64,000 nucleotides of DNA, from positions 1-64,000 of the forward strand of contig JAMKCH010012622.1 in the NCBI GenBank assembly GCA_023653785.1. The letters are read 5' to 3'. Shown in pieces: positions 44,820 to 57,270 of the stretch. A program made the translations under genes and the position numbers. A model generated the notes under the pieces. That model saw nothing but the letters and a program-made list of their open reading frames with translations. It searched no databases and was not told the DNA's origin. The stretch's first letter is position 1. Every line of letters starts with the position of its first letter. Source of the DNA: Ophioderma brevispina. Its lineage: Eukaryota; Echinodermata; Ophiuroidea; Amphilepidida; Ophiodermatidae.

Positions 44820-46480
44820 AGGACGTGAACAGACAGCAAGCCCTTCTCCAAGAGGTTGAGCAGCTGCTTCAGAAGGCGGCGATCCTTCGGGTACCGTCCT
44901 GCGCCATAGCATCCACCTCAGCGTTTTGTCTCACCTCAAAGAAATCCGGCGAGTGGCGCCCGATCCTCAACCTGAAGCCGCTCAGCCAGTTCTTCAAGCC
45001 ACGCCCTTTCAAGAGGGAGAGCCTATCAGCAGTTCTCAAGGGACTCAATCAGAGCCGGGGGAGCATCCACTCTTGACTTAAAGGATGCTTACTTCCACTC
45101 TCCGATACATCCTTCACACAGGAAGTGGCTCGGTTTCCTATATCGACCGCTCGTTCTATCAGTTCCAGTGCCTCCCGTTCGGATTGTCGACAGCGCCCCG
45201 CACATTTACCAGGATAATGAAGGCTGTAGCAGAGTTCCTCAGGCGAAGAAGCCATTTCGCCTTCGTCTACCTGGATGACTGGCTCCTGGCAGCGCCTTCC
45301 AGGGAACAACTTCAGCACTCCTCGCGGGGCATCGACTTTTTAGGGGCGACGCTGATCTTCAAGCGGGGAATAGCGTTTCCGAGCGCATCGCATCTACGAC
45401 GCAGTGCGCCGGGATCCTCATGAAACTCAACTAAGCACCGGCATCTTCTGTGACTAGACTACTGGGCTTCTCAGCCAGTATGACAACCGTGGTATCCCGT
45501 TGCAGACTTCGCATGCGAGAAGTACAGCTGCACGTCTATCGCGGTTCAATATTCGCCGAGATCGGATGTTCAAGAGCATTCCAGACATCCCACACGTCAG
45601 AAGAGCGATAGCATGGTGGTCTCAGCCGGATAATCTCCGCCAGGAGAACTATTCACATCAAGACCCTCATCTTTCATTCTCATGACGGACGCATCTAAGA
45701 GCGGGTGGGGAACCCACGTAGGAGACACTCGCCTTTCGGGGACTTGGACAAGGAAGTTGACCAAGCATTATCATAATCTGGCGCTGAGACAGACTCTCCA
45801 TCTGGTCAAGGGAGGTCAGGTCCTAGCCCGGTGCGACAACATGTCGGTCGTCTCCTACTTAACAAGCAGGGAGGATCTGGGAGTCGAACCATTTGCCTAC
45901 AGGCAGTCCTGGGGTGGTGTCTCTGTCGTCAGACCACCCTTACGGCCGTTCACCTTCCCGGGGAAGATAACACCCTGGCAGATGCCCTGTCGAGGAAGAC
46001 AGCCGGGAAGGCAGGACCTTCGAGAGTCCAGGGGTTGTCGGTGGAGTAGCATCTCAACCCAAAGATATGCAGAATGGCTTTCAACGGGCTGGTTCACCCC
46101 CACGTGAACCTGTTTGCAAGCCGCCTCAACTCCCAGCTCCCGACATACTGCTCGTGGACCAAGGCTCCACCACCGGATATTGGTATTCCCGTCATCGGAA
46201 GCCCCACTACCGTTATTACGGCCGGGCCTTACCGTTCACGGGGATACTTACATTGATGACACTTTTTCCAGCAGCAATTACCCAGGACGCCATGACATTG
46301 GAGCGGGACGGAGTCGCAATTTACGCCTTTCCTCCGATCGTCCTAGTTCCTAGCTCTCAAGCTCACCGAGACAAGCAACTGCCGCATGATTCTAGTGTGC
46401 CCGAATTGGCATTGACAACCATGGTTTCCAAGACATCGGCCTCTGCTTTACGCCAACCTGTTGACACCTCCTATGAGGAA
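44820..46480 (+). pseudogene. DIRS-B reverse transcriptase-RNase H
   Basis: RT blocks are well kept: LLQEVEQLLQKAAI near 44842, KKSGEWRPILNLKPLSQF near 44938, LDLKDAYFHSPIHPS at about 45075 after a frameshift, FYQFQCLPFGLSTAPRTFTR near 45154, and the active site YLDDWLLAAPS at 45268. SRGIDFLGATLIF near 45325 and a thumb-like VRRAIAWWSQPDNL near 45597 follow. RNase H starts MTDASKSGWGTHVG at 45682 with the catalytic Asp visible. A stretch reading VNLFASRLNSQLPTYCSWTK near 46105-46165 is cut by a 90-base GC-rich module and goes on as DAMTLERDGVAIYAFPP near 46290. At least three frameshifts are present. Confidence 0.85.
46178..46265. repeat. CCGTTATTACGGCCGGGCC module inside DIRS-B pol
   Basis: This ~88-base block matches the leader units at 40021-40110, 40949-41034 and 41665-41750. 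It splits a coding stretch that is continuous in related elements, so it has moved or been copied here. Confidence 0.85.
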
Positions 46481-47338
46481 GGACCTGGAGACTCTGAAGC
46501 CGTTCAACATGACTGCATGGCTAGTCGCATCCAGCCCTACAGAGCAGCAGGCCTTCCGCTCCAAGCCGCCTATCTGACTGGAGAGGCAAGGAGACCTACA
46601 ACAAGGAGGATTTATAATTCCAGACTTGTCAAGTACCGGTACTGGTGCAGGGATCGCCAAGTGGACCCTCGGCGAGCAACTCTCAGCCATCCATCTGGGA
46701 TTTGGTGGAGGCATCACCGTGTCTAACTCGCCAGCGCTTCATGATCGAACGCTCTCTAGTGCCAGCTTGGGACCTGCCATCAGTCCTCCAGCATCTCTAC
46801 AGTCCTCCTTAGGAGCCTCTTCTCCAGGCGTCCTTAGCAGACACCACCAAGAAGACACTCTTGTTGCCGCAGCATCAGGCAGAAGAGTATCGGACACCCT
46901 TGCTTTGCCTATAGCAGAGAATCACCTCACCTTAACAGGGAACGCCGCACGCTTTCTTCCTCGAGCAGTTTTCCTGGCCAAGAATCAACCACTCAACTTC
47001 TCTCCACGGCCGATCGTCCTCCCAGATCTCCGACAAGTTTCGGGTTCCAGCGAAGAAGGACCCTGGTGTCCAGTTAGAGCCTTGAAGTTTAACTTCAGCA
47101 AGACCCAGCCTATGGGGGGGGGAGCTCACAACCAGCTCTTCCGCACAACTCAGAAGCTGTTTCGCCCGGTCCCAAGACGAAATTAGCAAGACGGATCATG
47201 GCTCACAAGGAGAGCCGCGCCGAGCCGGAGGTCTGTAGGACAGGGACACACATAGGGGCTCACATGGGCCTCCTCCCGGGAGCTCTATCCAAGATACCAT
47301 GGACGCAATGGGATGGGCTTGTTCGTCCACATTCCAAC
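46480..47338 (+). pseudogene. DIRS-B tyrosine recombinase
   Basis: A core-binding part reads GEARRPTTRRIYNSRLVKYR at about 46583-46640. The catalytic domain opens with AAASGRRVSDTLALP near 46870, where the GRR holds the first catalytic arginine of the family. The block with HxxR near 47200-47270 is scrambled. The end reads SSTFQQVYLRDVLVSSGSTA with a TAG at 47386-47388; the presumed nucleophile tyrosine lies in VYLRD. It mirrors the end of the DIRS-A recombinase, which confirms both. Confidence 0.8.
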
Positions 47339-47596
47339 AAGTTTACCTCCGAGATGTCCTAGTAAGCAGCGGTTCGACGGCAAGCTAGGATCACTGTATT
47401 GCGTCCTGTCCCCACAGCAAGCCTCCACATCTTCCAGTTGCCCAACTCTCAGTAGCACTTTACCACTTGAAGTCGGTAAGGCAAACTGATTTTTTGTTTG
47501 TTCAACCTTCTCCCGGCGAGAACATATCACAATAGCTCCGATTGCCTTTTGGCCCGAGCACTCTGGATCCGGGTTACTTACCAGTTGCCAATTGTG

Positions 47597-47763
47597 GCAT
47601 AAAGTCAGGCGTGAATGGGAACGTACTAGCAGAGATGTAGGTGATTCCCCTCTCCCCCAACTTGACATACCGAGCGTCGAAAATGAAAAGCATGAATCAG
47701 GCTTGAATCGTAAGGATACGGAGATTTATGGTGATATGGACTACCCCCGGGGAGAGGGGAATA
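47597..47763. repeat. DIRS-B internal complementary region and right inverted repeat
   Basis: Bases 47597-47646 are the inverse of the left end (AATCACCTACATCTC and on). CCCCTCTCCCCC at 47647-47658 pairs with GGGGAGAGGGG at 47750-47759. Bases 47661-47737 are the inverse of 39301-39378. Confidence 0.85.
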
Positions 47764-49890
47764 CAGTTCTAACAAGTCTGTAAAAAATTATAGCCCATTA
47801 TAAAATTATATTGGAAAGATGTTGACCTACATTGCGAGGGAATTGCGTTGTCTAGTTCACTAACCCTTTTTAATGTGGGTAAATATGGAGATGCTTCAGG
47901 TTTTTGGAGTAAAAGGGTCATCAGGGTAATTCTTTGATTATACCATAGTCCGTAAGCCATAGGAAATTTTAGACAAATTGGTATCCTTAAAGGGGACAAC
48001 TCGAATACTTCAGCCTCAGTACATATCCTCGACCCAAAAAGCATGATGCTTTCTTGTGGAATGGTAGCTATAACAGGTTTAAGGGGACAAAATCGAGGAT
48101 TATACAAGGGTCAAAATTTTAAAATGATATTTGTCCAAACATTAAGGTTTCCAAAAAGGTATAGTTTTGTACTATCTACAACCAAAAGTTTTAGACAGTT
48201 AAAAACTACTGTACTCCTTATTTTAATCCTCTGCGTACGAACATACATATTGTAACGAGCCGAGGGTCTTAAATGGTAGCTTAAGCTTCGACGACGTTCG
48301 GCAACGGGCTCGGAATATTTTAATTGACAAATAAAGTCTTCCTCATAACAAAAACCACTAGTCCACTCCTGAATTAGTGGCAAGGACAAATTATTTTAGA
48401 AGCTTCTATTTTTTTAGGCAATAAATCTTTAAATTCACGATTCCACATTCAAATTTCACAAAGGACAATAACATCTTTTTCAGTGTTTAAAATAAAGAGC
48501 CTCCACGAAAATCTGGCAGCTTAGTGTAACCTTGCTTAACTCTGGAATATTATTTGAAGAATCTTAGTTGTAAACTTTGTAGGACCTGAAGCCACCAGGA
48601 AGGGTTCTGAGGTAAATCAACCTGAAATGTCGAGACGACAAGCCAAAAACCTAACTAAAAGGAAGCGACTCTCCATACAATTCCCCAAGCTTGGTTCTCC
48701 AAACCTCCTCAGAATGACTTTCTAGCCCCTGAATTCTCGTGTGTATTGACTTCTCATTGATTATTTAATTTCTATTACTTTTGGCTGCTTATTTCCAGGT
48801 GCTATTCAAATTTGTACAAGAATTTTTGAAAACTGCCATATTCATTCTTCCAAATCACATAGGATCCTTTAAATTACATAATGTAAACATCAACTAATTA
48901 AATTAGAAATTATAATTGCTAGCAAATAATCTTCTGTCAAAGCAAACAGAACAACCATACTACGAAGTGAAAGTGTGTGACCAGGAAAAGAAATTGATCC
49001 CATTGACATCCGCACTCGCTTCTAACTTCAACACAGGGATTGAATTGATCTCAACCACTTTTCAAAATCTTAAAAGATCTAAAATTGCCGCACACCCCAA
49101 TAAAAAGGAATGAATTCAGCATTCCCGCCACCACATCCCCAAAACATGCCAGTCATTCCGCTGAGGTGCCAAATTCAAGGGTGTGGCACAAACACAAATT
49201 CTTCCCCAAGAGTTTCAAACTCAGGCAAATTAAGTTCTCATCTAATCAAGTTATGAGAAACTGGGTTTAAAAGCTTTCTTCAACTCCTAGTTCAGCGAGT
49301 ACGATGTCAAAAGTGAGCCAAATTCTTTTTAAAATAACAGGGTAAAAAAACTGGACTTTCAACCCCCAAATTACGGGTTTCAAAGTCACAATTTCATCCT
49401 AAACTTACACCTCCCAAAATTATGCAAAATTCATTGGTTCCGATCAAAACTGTCAAAATCGTTCCCAGCTGGATCTAACAAAAACGGGAGTCTTTCTTTC
49501 CTGTAAATGACTCGGTTTCTCAAACATCTTTCCTTAATTAAGAATGCTGGCTTGGTACAGTAGATTTAAAGACAAAGTTCCTCACCATTTTTGAAACGTC
49601 CGTATTTTTCTTCAACACAAGTGGTCCCATTGGAAGCAGAACAGCAATGACTCATTCAAGTTCAACAGAGTGTAAAAGTTCCACCAAGTGAGGCAGCATT
49701 CAAACTGCCAGGTGGGGAAGAACCAAATTTGTACAATATGCACAATTTTTATCCAAAAAATCAGAGCAAACTTTGAAATTTGACCCCTGTACAATAAAAG
49801 ACCCGTTTTTGATTTTTCCTGTTTTAGCTTATATAACTCAAAAACTTTAGGCTGCAGTGGTGCAAAAATACCTTTTGGATCCTTATGATA
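47764..49890. other. No gene recognised
   Basis: AT-rich sequence with short chance ORFs only. A stretch near 48060-48240 is related to one arm of the foldback at 26925-27700. Nothing else can be supported. Confidence 0.5.
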
Positions 49891-49894
49891 ACAA

Positions 49895-50110
49895 ATGTGG
49901 ATAGTCGATGAGGTGACAAGTGACGTCAACGCCGGGCACGAACAAAGCAATGTCCGACAGTATGCGTGGACCTGCAGGGCTTGTGCTTTTAAAATTCACG
50001 ACTCAATCAGGCGTGAGAAGGCTATTGAATGCTGTAACTGTATGGGCATATTTTCGCAACACACTAACATCAGTAGACCAGGCGCTACTTGTGTTGTAAA
50101 CATTGATATC
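49895..50110 (+). pseudogene. LINE ORF start relic: 2A-like plus PHD-type finger
   Basis: The open frame gives SDVNAGHEQ followed after 8 residues by WTCRACAFK, then EKAIECCNCMG and QHTNIS. This is the layout of ORF starts in some invertebrate LINEs, where a 2A ribosome-skipping motif (family pattern ending NPGP) precedes a PHD-like finger with CxxC, a KAIxC core and a histidine. Here the two prolines of the 2A are replaced and the last Cys is lost. No endonuclease follows, so it is a fragment. The match is by pattern only. Confidence 0.45.
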
Positions 50111-51576
50111 ATCACATACTTGTTCAATATGAAGAAGGCTGAAGCCAATTTAATTTTTTCCACTTGGTTACCTTGGTTACCTACTGGCTATAGCTACCAT
50201 TCCAGAAATGCGACATGCATTTTTGTGTAGGCAATGGTATACTAATGCTGCATAGGAAATGTGTAGTTTTGCCCCCCTTTCAAGATATCAAAGATTTGCT
50301 GTCATGGGCTATAGATTTGTGATTTGATATGGTATAACAGTTGCCGAAAAAAAAACCTCTGCTCTTTACCTGTGTTAAAACTTTGGTTACCTTTTACAGC
50401 AATCCAAGCATTTTTCATTTTTGCTCCTATATATGATTTTCCCCCTCTGGAGTTCCGCCCACCTTTCATGAAGGGCATCCCCGCCAAATTTGTTATTAAC
50501 CTTCTATAAGGACAATTCACTGAGAAATGTGCTATGCTCTTCACGGTCACAGAAAATGCTCCAAATGACCCAACTAGATGTGTTTTTTGTATGGACCTGT
50601 TTCTAAGCGTACCCTAAAACCTGAGAGAAATGGCGGGATCTCGGTTAAAAATTGTCGGTTGTGCTATCAATGTTAAGTATAAATCGGTAGGAATATCCAA
50701 AAAAGGTGGCATGATACTTTTATTTTGAATCTCTTTTAAATTTTGATTTATTTTAACACCTGTGAAAGTGGCCTTACCTCCAGGGTCCACGGTTTAGTCT
50801 TCAAGGTCTAGCTAGTTTCATTCCTGGTCTACACCAAGAGTGTTACACCACGTCGTAACCAAACTCAGTCCACACCCGAATAGATCGACTGGACAAGGTT
50901 CCCCATGGACTGTACCACCACCAGGATAGGATATCTACCAAATTCATGAAGTCTTTCCAGAAAAAAGCTATATTGCTTCACTCCAATCTCCAAATACTTC
51001 ATGGCTGAAGTCAACCGACATTCCTATTTGGGCGGTTGGTCCCATCTTCGGCACATACGATGTTACACTAAGCTTTCTTAACAACTACTTGGATGCTCAA
51101 AAGTCCTTCGCAACTCGGCTGTCCCTTCGTCTCAATACACCCATCCAACCTGTCTGGGGTCAATTATCATGCTCTCCGGCAATACAAGTCCAGTTAACGC
51201 CTGATTCCAATTTATACAAGTCTTAGCCCATCTGGCTTTTAAAGGTCATAGGCCCACCGGCCATCTAAAAGTCGTACGGACGGCAGTTCTACGTCATTAC
51301 GCCATTCCGGCATTCTAAAAGTCATGAACAACCACCCAGTTATCTAAATCACTCCTCGATACCATGGGGACTCGATCCTCAATATCTAACCAGTTGAGTA
51401 TCATCAGTTGTGCCACCAAAAACACTCAAAGAAAATGACGACTGGGCCACATCCTTGGCCTTTACAAACCCCTGGTAGACCAATAATCGCATCTCACTCA
51501 GCGGTCCTTCATAAAAGGTTCAACAACCCTTTCCTAATTGATCCATGGTCCACACCTTGACCAAAAGCAGACTTAA
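50110..51576. other. No gene recognised
   Basis: The stretch shows no splice-supported exon or known repeat motif. From about 50770 to 51560 it is richer in C on the plus strand, and the CTAAAAGTCnT word recurs near 51266 and 51314. Confidence 0.4.
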
Positions 51577-52129
51577 CGACACTATCCGTGATTTGAAAAA
51601 TATTTGAAAGTTGCTAGGAATAGCTGTCAAAGTGAGGATGAAGTCTGTAGAATTCTCATAAGTTACCTTTTCCGCTGTAGAAATTGCAGAAAAGGAAGAA
51701 AGAAAAGAGAAAACGGCAGTGTTCCAAGATGCGATTCTCCAGTCAAATTACTTGTTGTAGTAAGTGTCGTTTTCGAGACAGTAATGACTAAAATCTCCGG
51801 TCCTGTCCGTCGTAGGTGCGCTTCTGGTTGTTATTTATTAGTTCTTCTTTGCCTGGGGAAAACCCCCTTCAGTGCTAACACTGTTTTTCAGGGGTTGGCC
51901 CGGGGTCAAACATAATACATCAAAAGTCATACAGTACAAAATATAACACACACAAAAGTTAAAAACACTATCATATTAAATGATGCTTATTACAAAAAAT
52001 TCAAAACCAGCCCAGCTGGGATATTGCAACAAGATTCAAAAGTAAAATACATCTGGTATATTAAATATATTTAGTTAAAACAAAAAAATTAGGTAAAACC
52101 TAAAAAACAAAATAACAACTTAAAAAAAA

Positions 52130-52450
52130 AAAACACACTCTCACACACATTCTCACACACACATGCTTTCACCACTAACTCACTCACTAACTCACGCGCT
52201 CACGCACTCATCGCAAGCACTCTAGCACGCACGTCACGCACTAACCCACCCCACTCCACTCACCCCACCCACGCACGCACTCCTCACTCACCCACCCCCC
52301 ACTACTACTCACACACTCACTCACTTTCGACACGCACACACACACTAACACCACCCACTCACCACTCACACACTCTCATCTCTGTACAAACACAAAAACG
52401 GGAACACACACATTCACACGAACATACACACCCTCCACAAACACCCCCCA
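52130..52450. repeat. CACA/CACT-rich simple sequence
   Basis: Degenerate CACACA, CTCACT and ACGCAC words fill the stretch, with almost no G on the plus strand. Confidence 0.85.
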
Positions 52451-53319
52451 CTGTTTAGGAGCTAAGGGGAAAGAAAAATTGCCCACATATATATAAGCCA
52501 TACAAGGTATTTAGACAAAAAAAATACTGGAAAGCTTTACATTTGGTGTGGTGGATGGAAGAGGATTTTGGCTGATAATTGAAGTGCATTGAATGAACCA
52601 CAGCCCCCTTTTGAAGTAAATTTACGCCTTATCAGAATCATTTTGCATACAGGAGGAACAAGGTTACCCTGAGACTGCCCTAGTCACATGAGCATGGGTT
52701 TCATAAACACGATTAAAAATATTACACAGGTTTGATGGGAGACTGTGTGTAAGACTTTTATAGACCATGACATTAAGATGTAAGACGACGATCATGCAGC
52801 GTCAGCCACCCAAGTTTATAAAGCAGAATATCCGTGGGATACCTAAGGGGAAGGCCAAGAGATGATTTTACCAGCTGCATTTTGACGTTGTCAAGCCTGC
52901 GTCAGATTAGTCTTGCCATGCATTCCCCCATACTACATACAATAATCAAAGTGAGGGGGCAATAAGTGTTTTAAAAAGTGATGATAAGGGTATGTTGAGG
53001 AAGGACATTTCGAATGCGCCTGAGCAGCCCAAACGTTTATTAAATTTTGGAAACCAATTTGTCAATATTAGTTGTCCAGGGTAAGAGAAGGGTCAAGCCA
53101 TATGCCAAGGTATTTAAAACTGTTGACAATTTCTATTGGGATATTTTAGGTAAACTTTCAAGGGACCATTAGATGTGGTAGTTGCGTTTGGTAGCAAACA
53201 GCATGGTTGCTTAGTTTTTTAACATTCAACGTAAGAAAGTTTTCTGTAGCCCATTGGAGACATGATTTAGCTCAAGAGTAAGATTCTATTTTCCCCCAAC
53301 TGTTGCACACTCTACAAAA

Positions 53320-53790
53320 TGGCGTGCTCATCAGCATACAAATTACACCTTCGATTCAGGACTCATAAGATGGGTTGAAAGGTCATTAATATAGATTGTA
53401 AAAAGTAGGGGGCCAAGTAAGTATGGACCCCTGTGGTACTTCCAAAGTTCACAGAGTCTTCGTTGAGAATGTTCACCTAGTTTTGTTATTTGGAAGCGAT
53501 CATTTAAATATGACTGAAAACCATTACAAGGCTCCAGGCCTGCATCCAATACCTCAACGCTTGTTAATGAGAACATCATGATGGACCGTGTCAAAGGCCT
53601 TTTTAGGTCTAAAAAAACCGCACCTGTACAAAACCCCGAGCTTCGCATATTATCAAGCAGATAATCAGAAACATCAATAAGACACGTTTGAGTGGAATGC
53701 TTTGGCCTGAAACCTGATTGGTTGCAAGACAAAATGTTATTTGCATCAATGAAGCTGTCACAATTTGAGTGTTTTGGACGGGCCACTAAT
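53320..53790 (-). pseudogene. LINE reverse transcriptase fragment
   Basis: Reading on the minus strand: CNQSGFRPKHSTQT (near 53690-53727), YLLDNM, GAVFLDLK (near 53600-53625), QSYLNDRFQ, GPLLFTIYINDL (near 53380-53420) and, one frame over, YADE at 53328-53339 where the family has YADD. The order is that of a non-LTR RT of the CR1/L2/Jockey group. A frameshift lies after FLDLK, where KAFD is expected. It has no function left as read. Confidence 0.85.
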
Positions 53791-54639
53791 TTTTCAAAAA
53801 TTTCATGCAGATGGAATAACAGAAATAGGTCTATAATTGCTGGTATCCAGGAGGGTCACATTCCTTGAAGATAGGTGAAACTCGACGTACTTTTCCATGC
53901 AGAGGGACAACACCAGTGCAGACTAAGGTTCATAATATACGCCAGAGGTTTGGCCAGATAATGATGACCCACCTTGAGAAGCTTAGCTTAGGACTGATAT
54001 TGTCAAGTCCGTGCTTACCTCCATCAAGGTTTTTTAGAAGTGTACACACACATTCCTCTTCTGTAATCCCTGGTAAATTTGAACAGTCTGGCTCCCAGTA
54101 TTGCACCCCTGGAGGGGAAGATCTTCAAAGGACTGGGTCAGAACTGGATAGCTTCAGCAAGATTTTTTTAACGTTAGAGAAAATCGTTAAATCATGACAA
54201 TATTTCAGCATCATTTACAAACAAACAATTTGGACTTTCAAACCTTTGCAGTGTATGTTAGGACACCTGTACTTGTGCATACATGCAAAAATCTGATTTT
54301 GATTGTTTTTCGATTGATGATTTAGCAATCACTGATAGTGTCTTAATCTACCACAATCAGTAGCCATCATTAACGGCTCACACTCTCCAGATATTACTCT
54401 GCATCACCACTCAACACTAGCAATTACAAACAACAGACCAGCCCACTGGTGTTCTGTCGTAATATCCTCCGTCGCGACAAACCATGAATTTTGCGCTGCA
54501 TCTTCTGTCGACTCGACTGACAACAAATTGCCCCATTCCTACTTCATTCAACTCAAGCTGGCCAAAATCTAACCGGCACCCGACTTAGTAAGGAAATCCA
54601 GAGCCCAGCATAACTTTCGACAGCCTGCGAGAAAAAAAC

Positions 54640-54792
54640 ACCCAGGGGTGAAGGTGGGCCGACAACACACACCCAACAAAAAGAAGAACAAAAAATAAAA
54701 AAAAACAAAAAAAACAAAAAAAAATACAAAAAAAACACAACATAACGCCACCACCCAAACAACACACACAAAAAAAACCCCCCCCCCCCCAA
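54640..54792. repeat. A/C-rich low-complexity stretch ending in a C-run
   Basis: Runs of A split by single C or T, then 13 C. Minus-strand ORFs full of F, C and G come from this composition only. Confidence 0.9.
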
Positions 54793-55799
54793 GCTCCAAA
54801 TGAGCCCATAACCACTCCTTATGCTTTCCCTTCCCATCCAGTGTAATAAGCTTATATCACTCAGATTTGTTTCTAGCAGGGGTAATTTGCTAGAAAAAGG
54901 TACCCATTTCTAAGGATTTTGCTTCAAATATACAACCATTTCAAAAACTTGCGAGCCCCAGAAAATGTGGACTTTTGAGAAAGATTTTGGGCCATTTTTT
55001 CGAGGGAATACGGGACCATGATCTAGTGATTTCTCATGAAAAAAAAAAATGACCCCACGGAGCGGATCATCCCCGCCGTATACCTTTAATTATTTATTAT
55101 TTATTTAATCTTTCTTAGGCAGAGTAGCCCCTTCAGTGCTAAATGCACTGATCAAGGGAGCCCGGCAGTTACAATATACAAGAAAAAAATACAACTGAAA
55201 GATGAATGACATACATAAACATACATATAGAGATAATATCAAACATGAAAAATCAGACAGGTTCAAAACAGAGGTTTTGAATTGGCCAAGACTCTATTGT
55301 TGTTTTTAAAATACTATCTAACATCAGCAGGAAGGTCCATCCCAAATTTTGGTTTAGCACGGATGAATGGGAAAGTCCTTTTCCCTGCTGTAATGTTCCA
55401 GAGAGGTCAGATAGAGGAAAGTTTGTTTGACTCATAGTACCTTTTGAGTGAATTTCATTTACCGAAAGACAATATTGAGATAACGGTAACTAGGTGCCAT
55501 ACTTTTAGCACATTTAAATATTATAATTCACATGTGGTTTAAACCACCGTTCATTTAGTTTGTTCCATTTTCAAGGCACCCTCAATTCATTTAATTGGTT
55601 TTCGGATATCTGCAGAAGAATAATCAGAGCTAACCTGTTATGCGAAATTTGGAGTGACTTTAAAAAGCTCATTAGACAGTTTTGTGTCCAAACGAACTGC
55701 ATAGTCAAAATTGGGCATGACTAAGCATCTTTCAAGCATGATTAAGTTTCTTTTGGAATAAATGTTTACACTCCTTTATACTCACAACGCTTAGAATAC

Positions 55800-57270
55800 A
55801 AGACACATTTCATTAATATTATCTGACCAAGACATCGAATCAAAAGTTACACCTAAATACTTATATACTCAACACGATCATTGTGTCCTTATTTACAATA
55901 TATGTAACATTTTTAAACTTTCTAACCTGCGATACCAAAACCATCGAACTTGTTTTCTTGAGATTCAATAAGGTGGTTATATGTACCAATCAGCAATTTT
56001 ATCAAAGTTAATTGGCGTCTGATTTGGAGACTACTGTAGGGGTCATTTGCAGTACGAAGAAGGGTGGTATCATCAGCATACATAACACATTTACAGTTAA
56101 CACAAACACTATTCGGTCAACTAATTTACAAGCGATTAAACGGAAGTGGACCAGTATTGACCTGGTGGACTACCAATATTGATATTTTTAAAGGGCAGAA
56201 AGGTAGAATTAATACCCAGTTTGAGCCCTATTATCCAAGGTAAGATTTAAAACCACTTCTAAACATTACGGCTTTTCAAAACCTATTGATACATTTGTTA
56301 ATTAAGAGAGAATGTTTTACACATCGAAGGCGATTCTTTCTTCACAGGTCAAGAACTTGCCCCTGTGGACACAACATTAGTCATATTGTTTAAAATATAT
56401 CTTGGTCCACATCTAGAAGAGTAATTGATTTGGAATGATTTGTGCGGAAACCCGATTGGTTGTCAGAAAGAATACCTGTGGTTGTTAGATAAAGAGTATA
56501 ATTGGTTGTGTACAGCACGTTCCCAGAATCTTATATAAGAGGCAATACTGAATATAATAGGCCGTTCTTTCCACATCTATTTGGTCACCGTTCTTAATAT
56601 TGGGGTACTTTGTTGGGCCAGTTCCAATCTGCAGGGTATACCGAAGACAAAGAGAAAGGTTTTGCAAATATATCCAAGAATGCAAATGTAAGGCGCAGCT
56701 AATTTAATAGGTTGACACAAAATCATCATCCCATCAGCTTTGTTGTTGGACAATCACAAATTGTTTATATACAAATCAGTGTCACATAACAAATTAATGA
56801 GTAAGTTTATCATTTAGTTTTATCATTTGTACTATTAACATGAAGATTTTTTAAATGTTTTTGTGTTGTTGTTTTGGTAATTGTATAGTAAGTAAAATAA
56901 TTATTAAAGCTATTGCAGTATCTTAGTCAGTAGATTTAATCCAGCATCATTTAACAGTAGTGTTGGAGATGATTTTGATGAAGAAGCTTCTTAATTGTAG
57001 ACCATAGCTGCTTGAAATTTATTTTACCTTTTTTAGTATTCATAAGAAGCATTATTCAATTTCTTTTTAAGAGTATGACGCAAATTATTGGCCTTGTTCC
57101 GTATACTTTTTATCTATTAGCCAAGCAATTAGGGTCATTTGTTTTATGAGCTTTCTATAATAAATATCACGATCTTTCAAATAAGAGACGCTCACTGGTA
57201 ATCCATTCAGAGGCTGGGACCCTTTACACGTTTCCTCTAAACGGTTCATGATATTACAAACCTCATTGAC
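55800..57270 (-). pseudogene. LINE reverse transcriptase relic and linker
   Basis: The linker before RT reads KDRDIYYRKLIKQ near 57140-57190, then KQLWSTIKKLLHQNH near 56980-57020. The RT starts NQSGFRTNHSKSITLLDV at 56408-56461 and the active site YADDTTLL stands at 56060-56080, with KLLIGTYNHLIESQENKF downstream. The active-site aspartates are intact but the frame is broken many times between blocks. Confidence 0.8.

Larger units (their letters stand above)
39301..47763 (+). mobile_element. DIRS-1-like tyrosine-recombinase retrotransposon (DIRS-B)
   Basis: The left end 39301-39378 is the inverse of 47661-47737, and its first 45 bases occur once more in inverse at 47597-47646, which is the internal complementary region. 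Between them lie gag with an RS-rich part, RT, RNase H and a tyrosine recombinase in the usual order. It differs in sequence from DIRS-A but shares the CCCCTCTC outer extension. Insertions, duplications and frameshifts have broken it. At about 8.46 kb it is longer than the core because of the poly(T) duplications and a foldback. Confidence 0.88.
51831..54224 (-). mobile_element. 5'-truncated LINE (CR1/L2-like RT)
   Basis: On the minus strand it ends with GCACTGAAGGGGG-like sequence and AATAAATAA, a short-repeat tail. The RT relic lies at about 53320-53790. It inserted in a TTAA MITE. Its 3' UTR contains a CACT/CACA-rich simple-sequence stretch (52130-52450). The duplication at the ends is too diverged to fix. 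Confidence 0.8.
51577..54343. mobile_element. CACTATCAGTGAT-family MITE split by a LINE
   Basis: The left part (51577-51830, starting GACACTATCCGTGATTTG) and the right part (54225-54343, ending ATCACTGATAGTGTC) together reproduce the inverse of the copy at 23401-23754 in the right order. The gap holds the LINE at 51831-54224. Confidence 0.85.

Noticed and set aside
54553..54837. Membrane-like F/C/G-rich ORFs on the minus strand
   Set aside because: Produced by an A/C low-complexity tract; three overlapping frames look the same.
55060..55084. Right end of another TTAA MITE (CCGTATACCTTTAA)
   Set aside because: No matching left end was found and the TTAA may just belong to the LINE tail joint.
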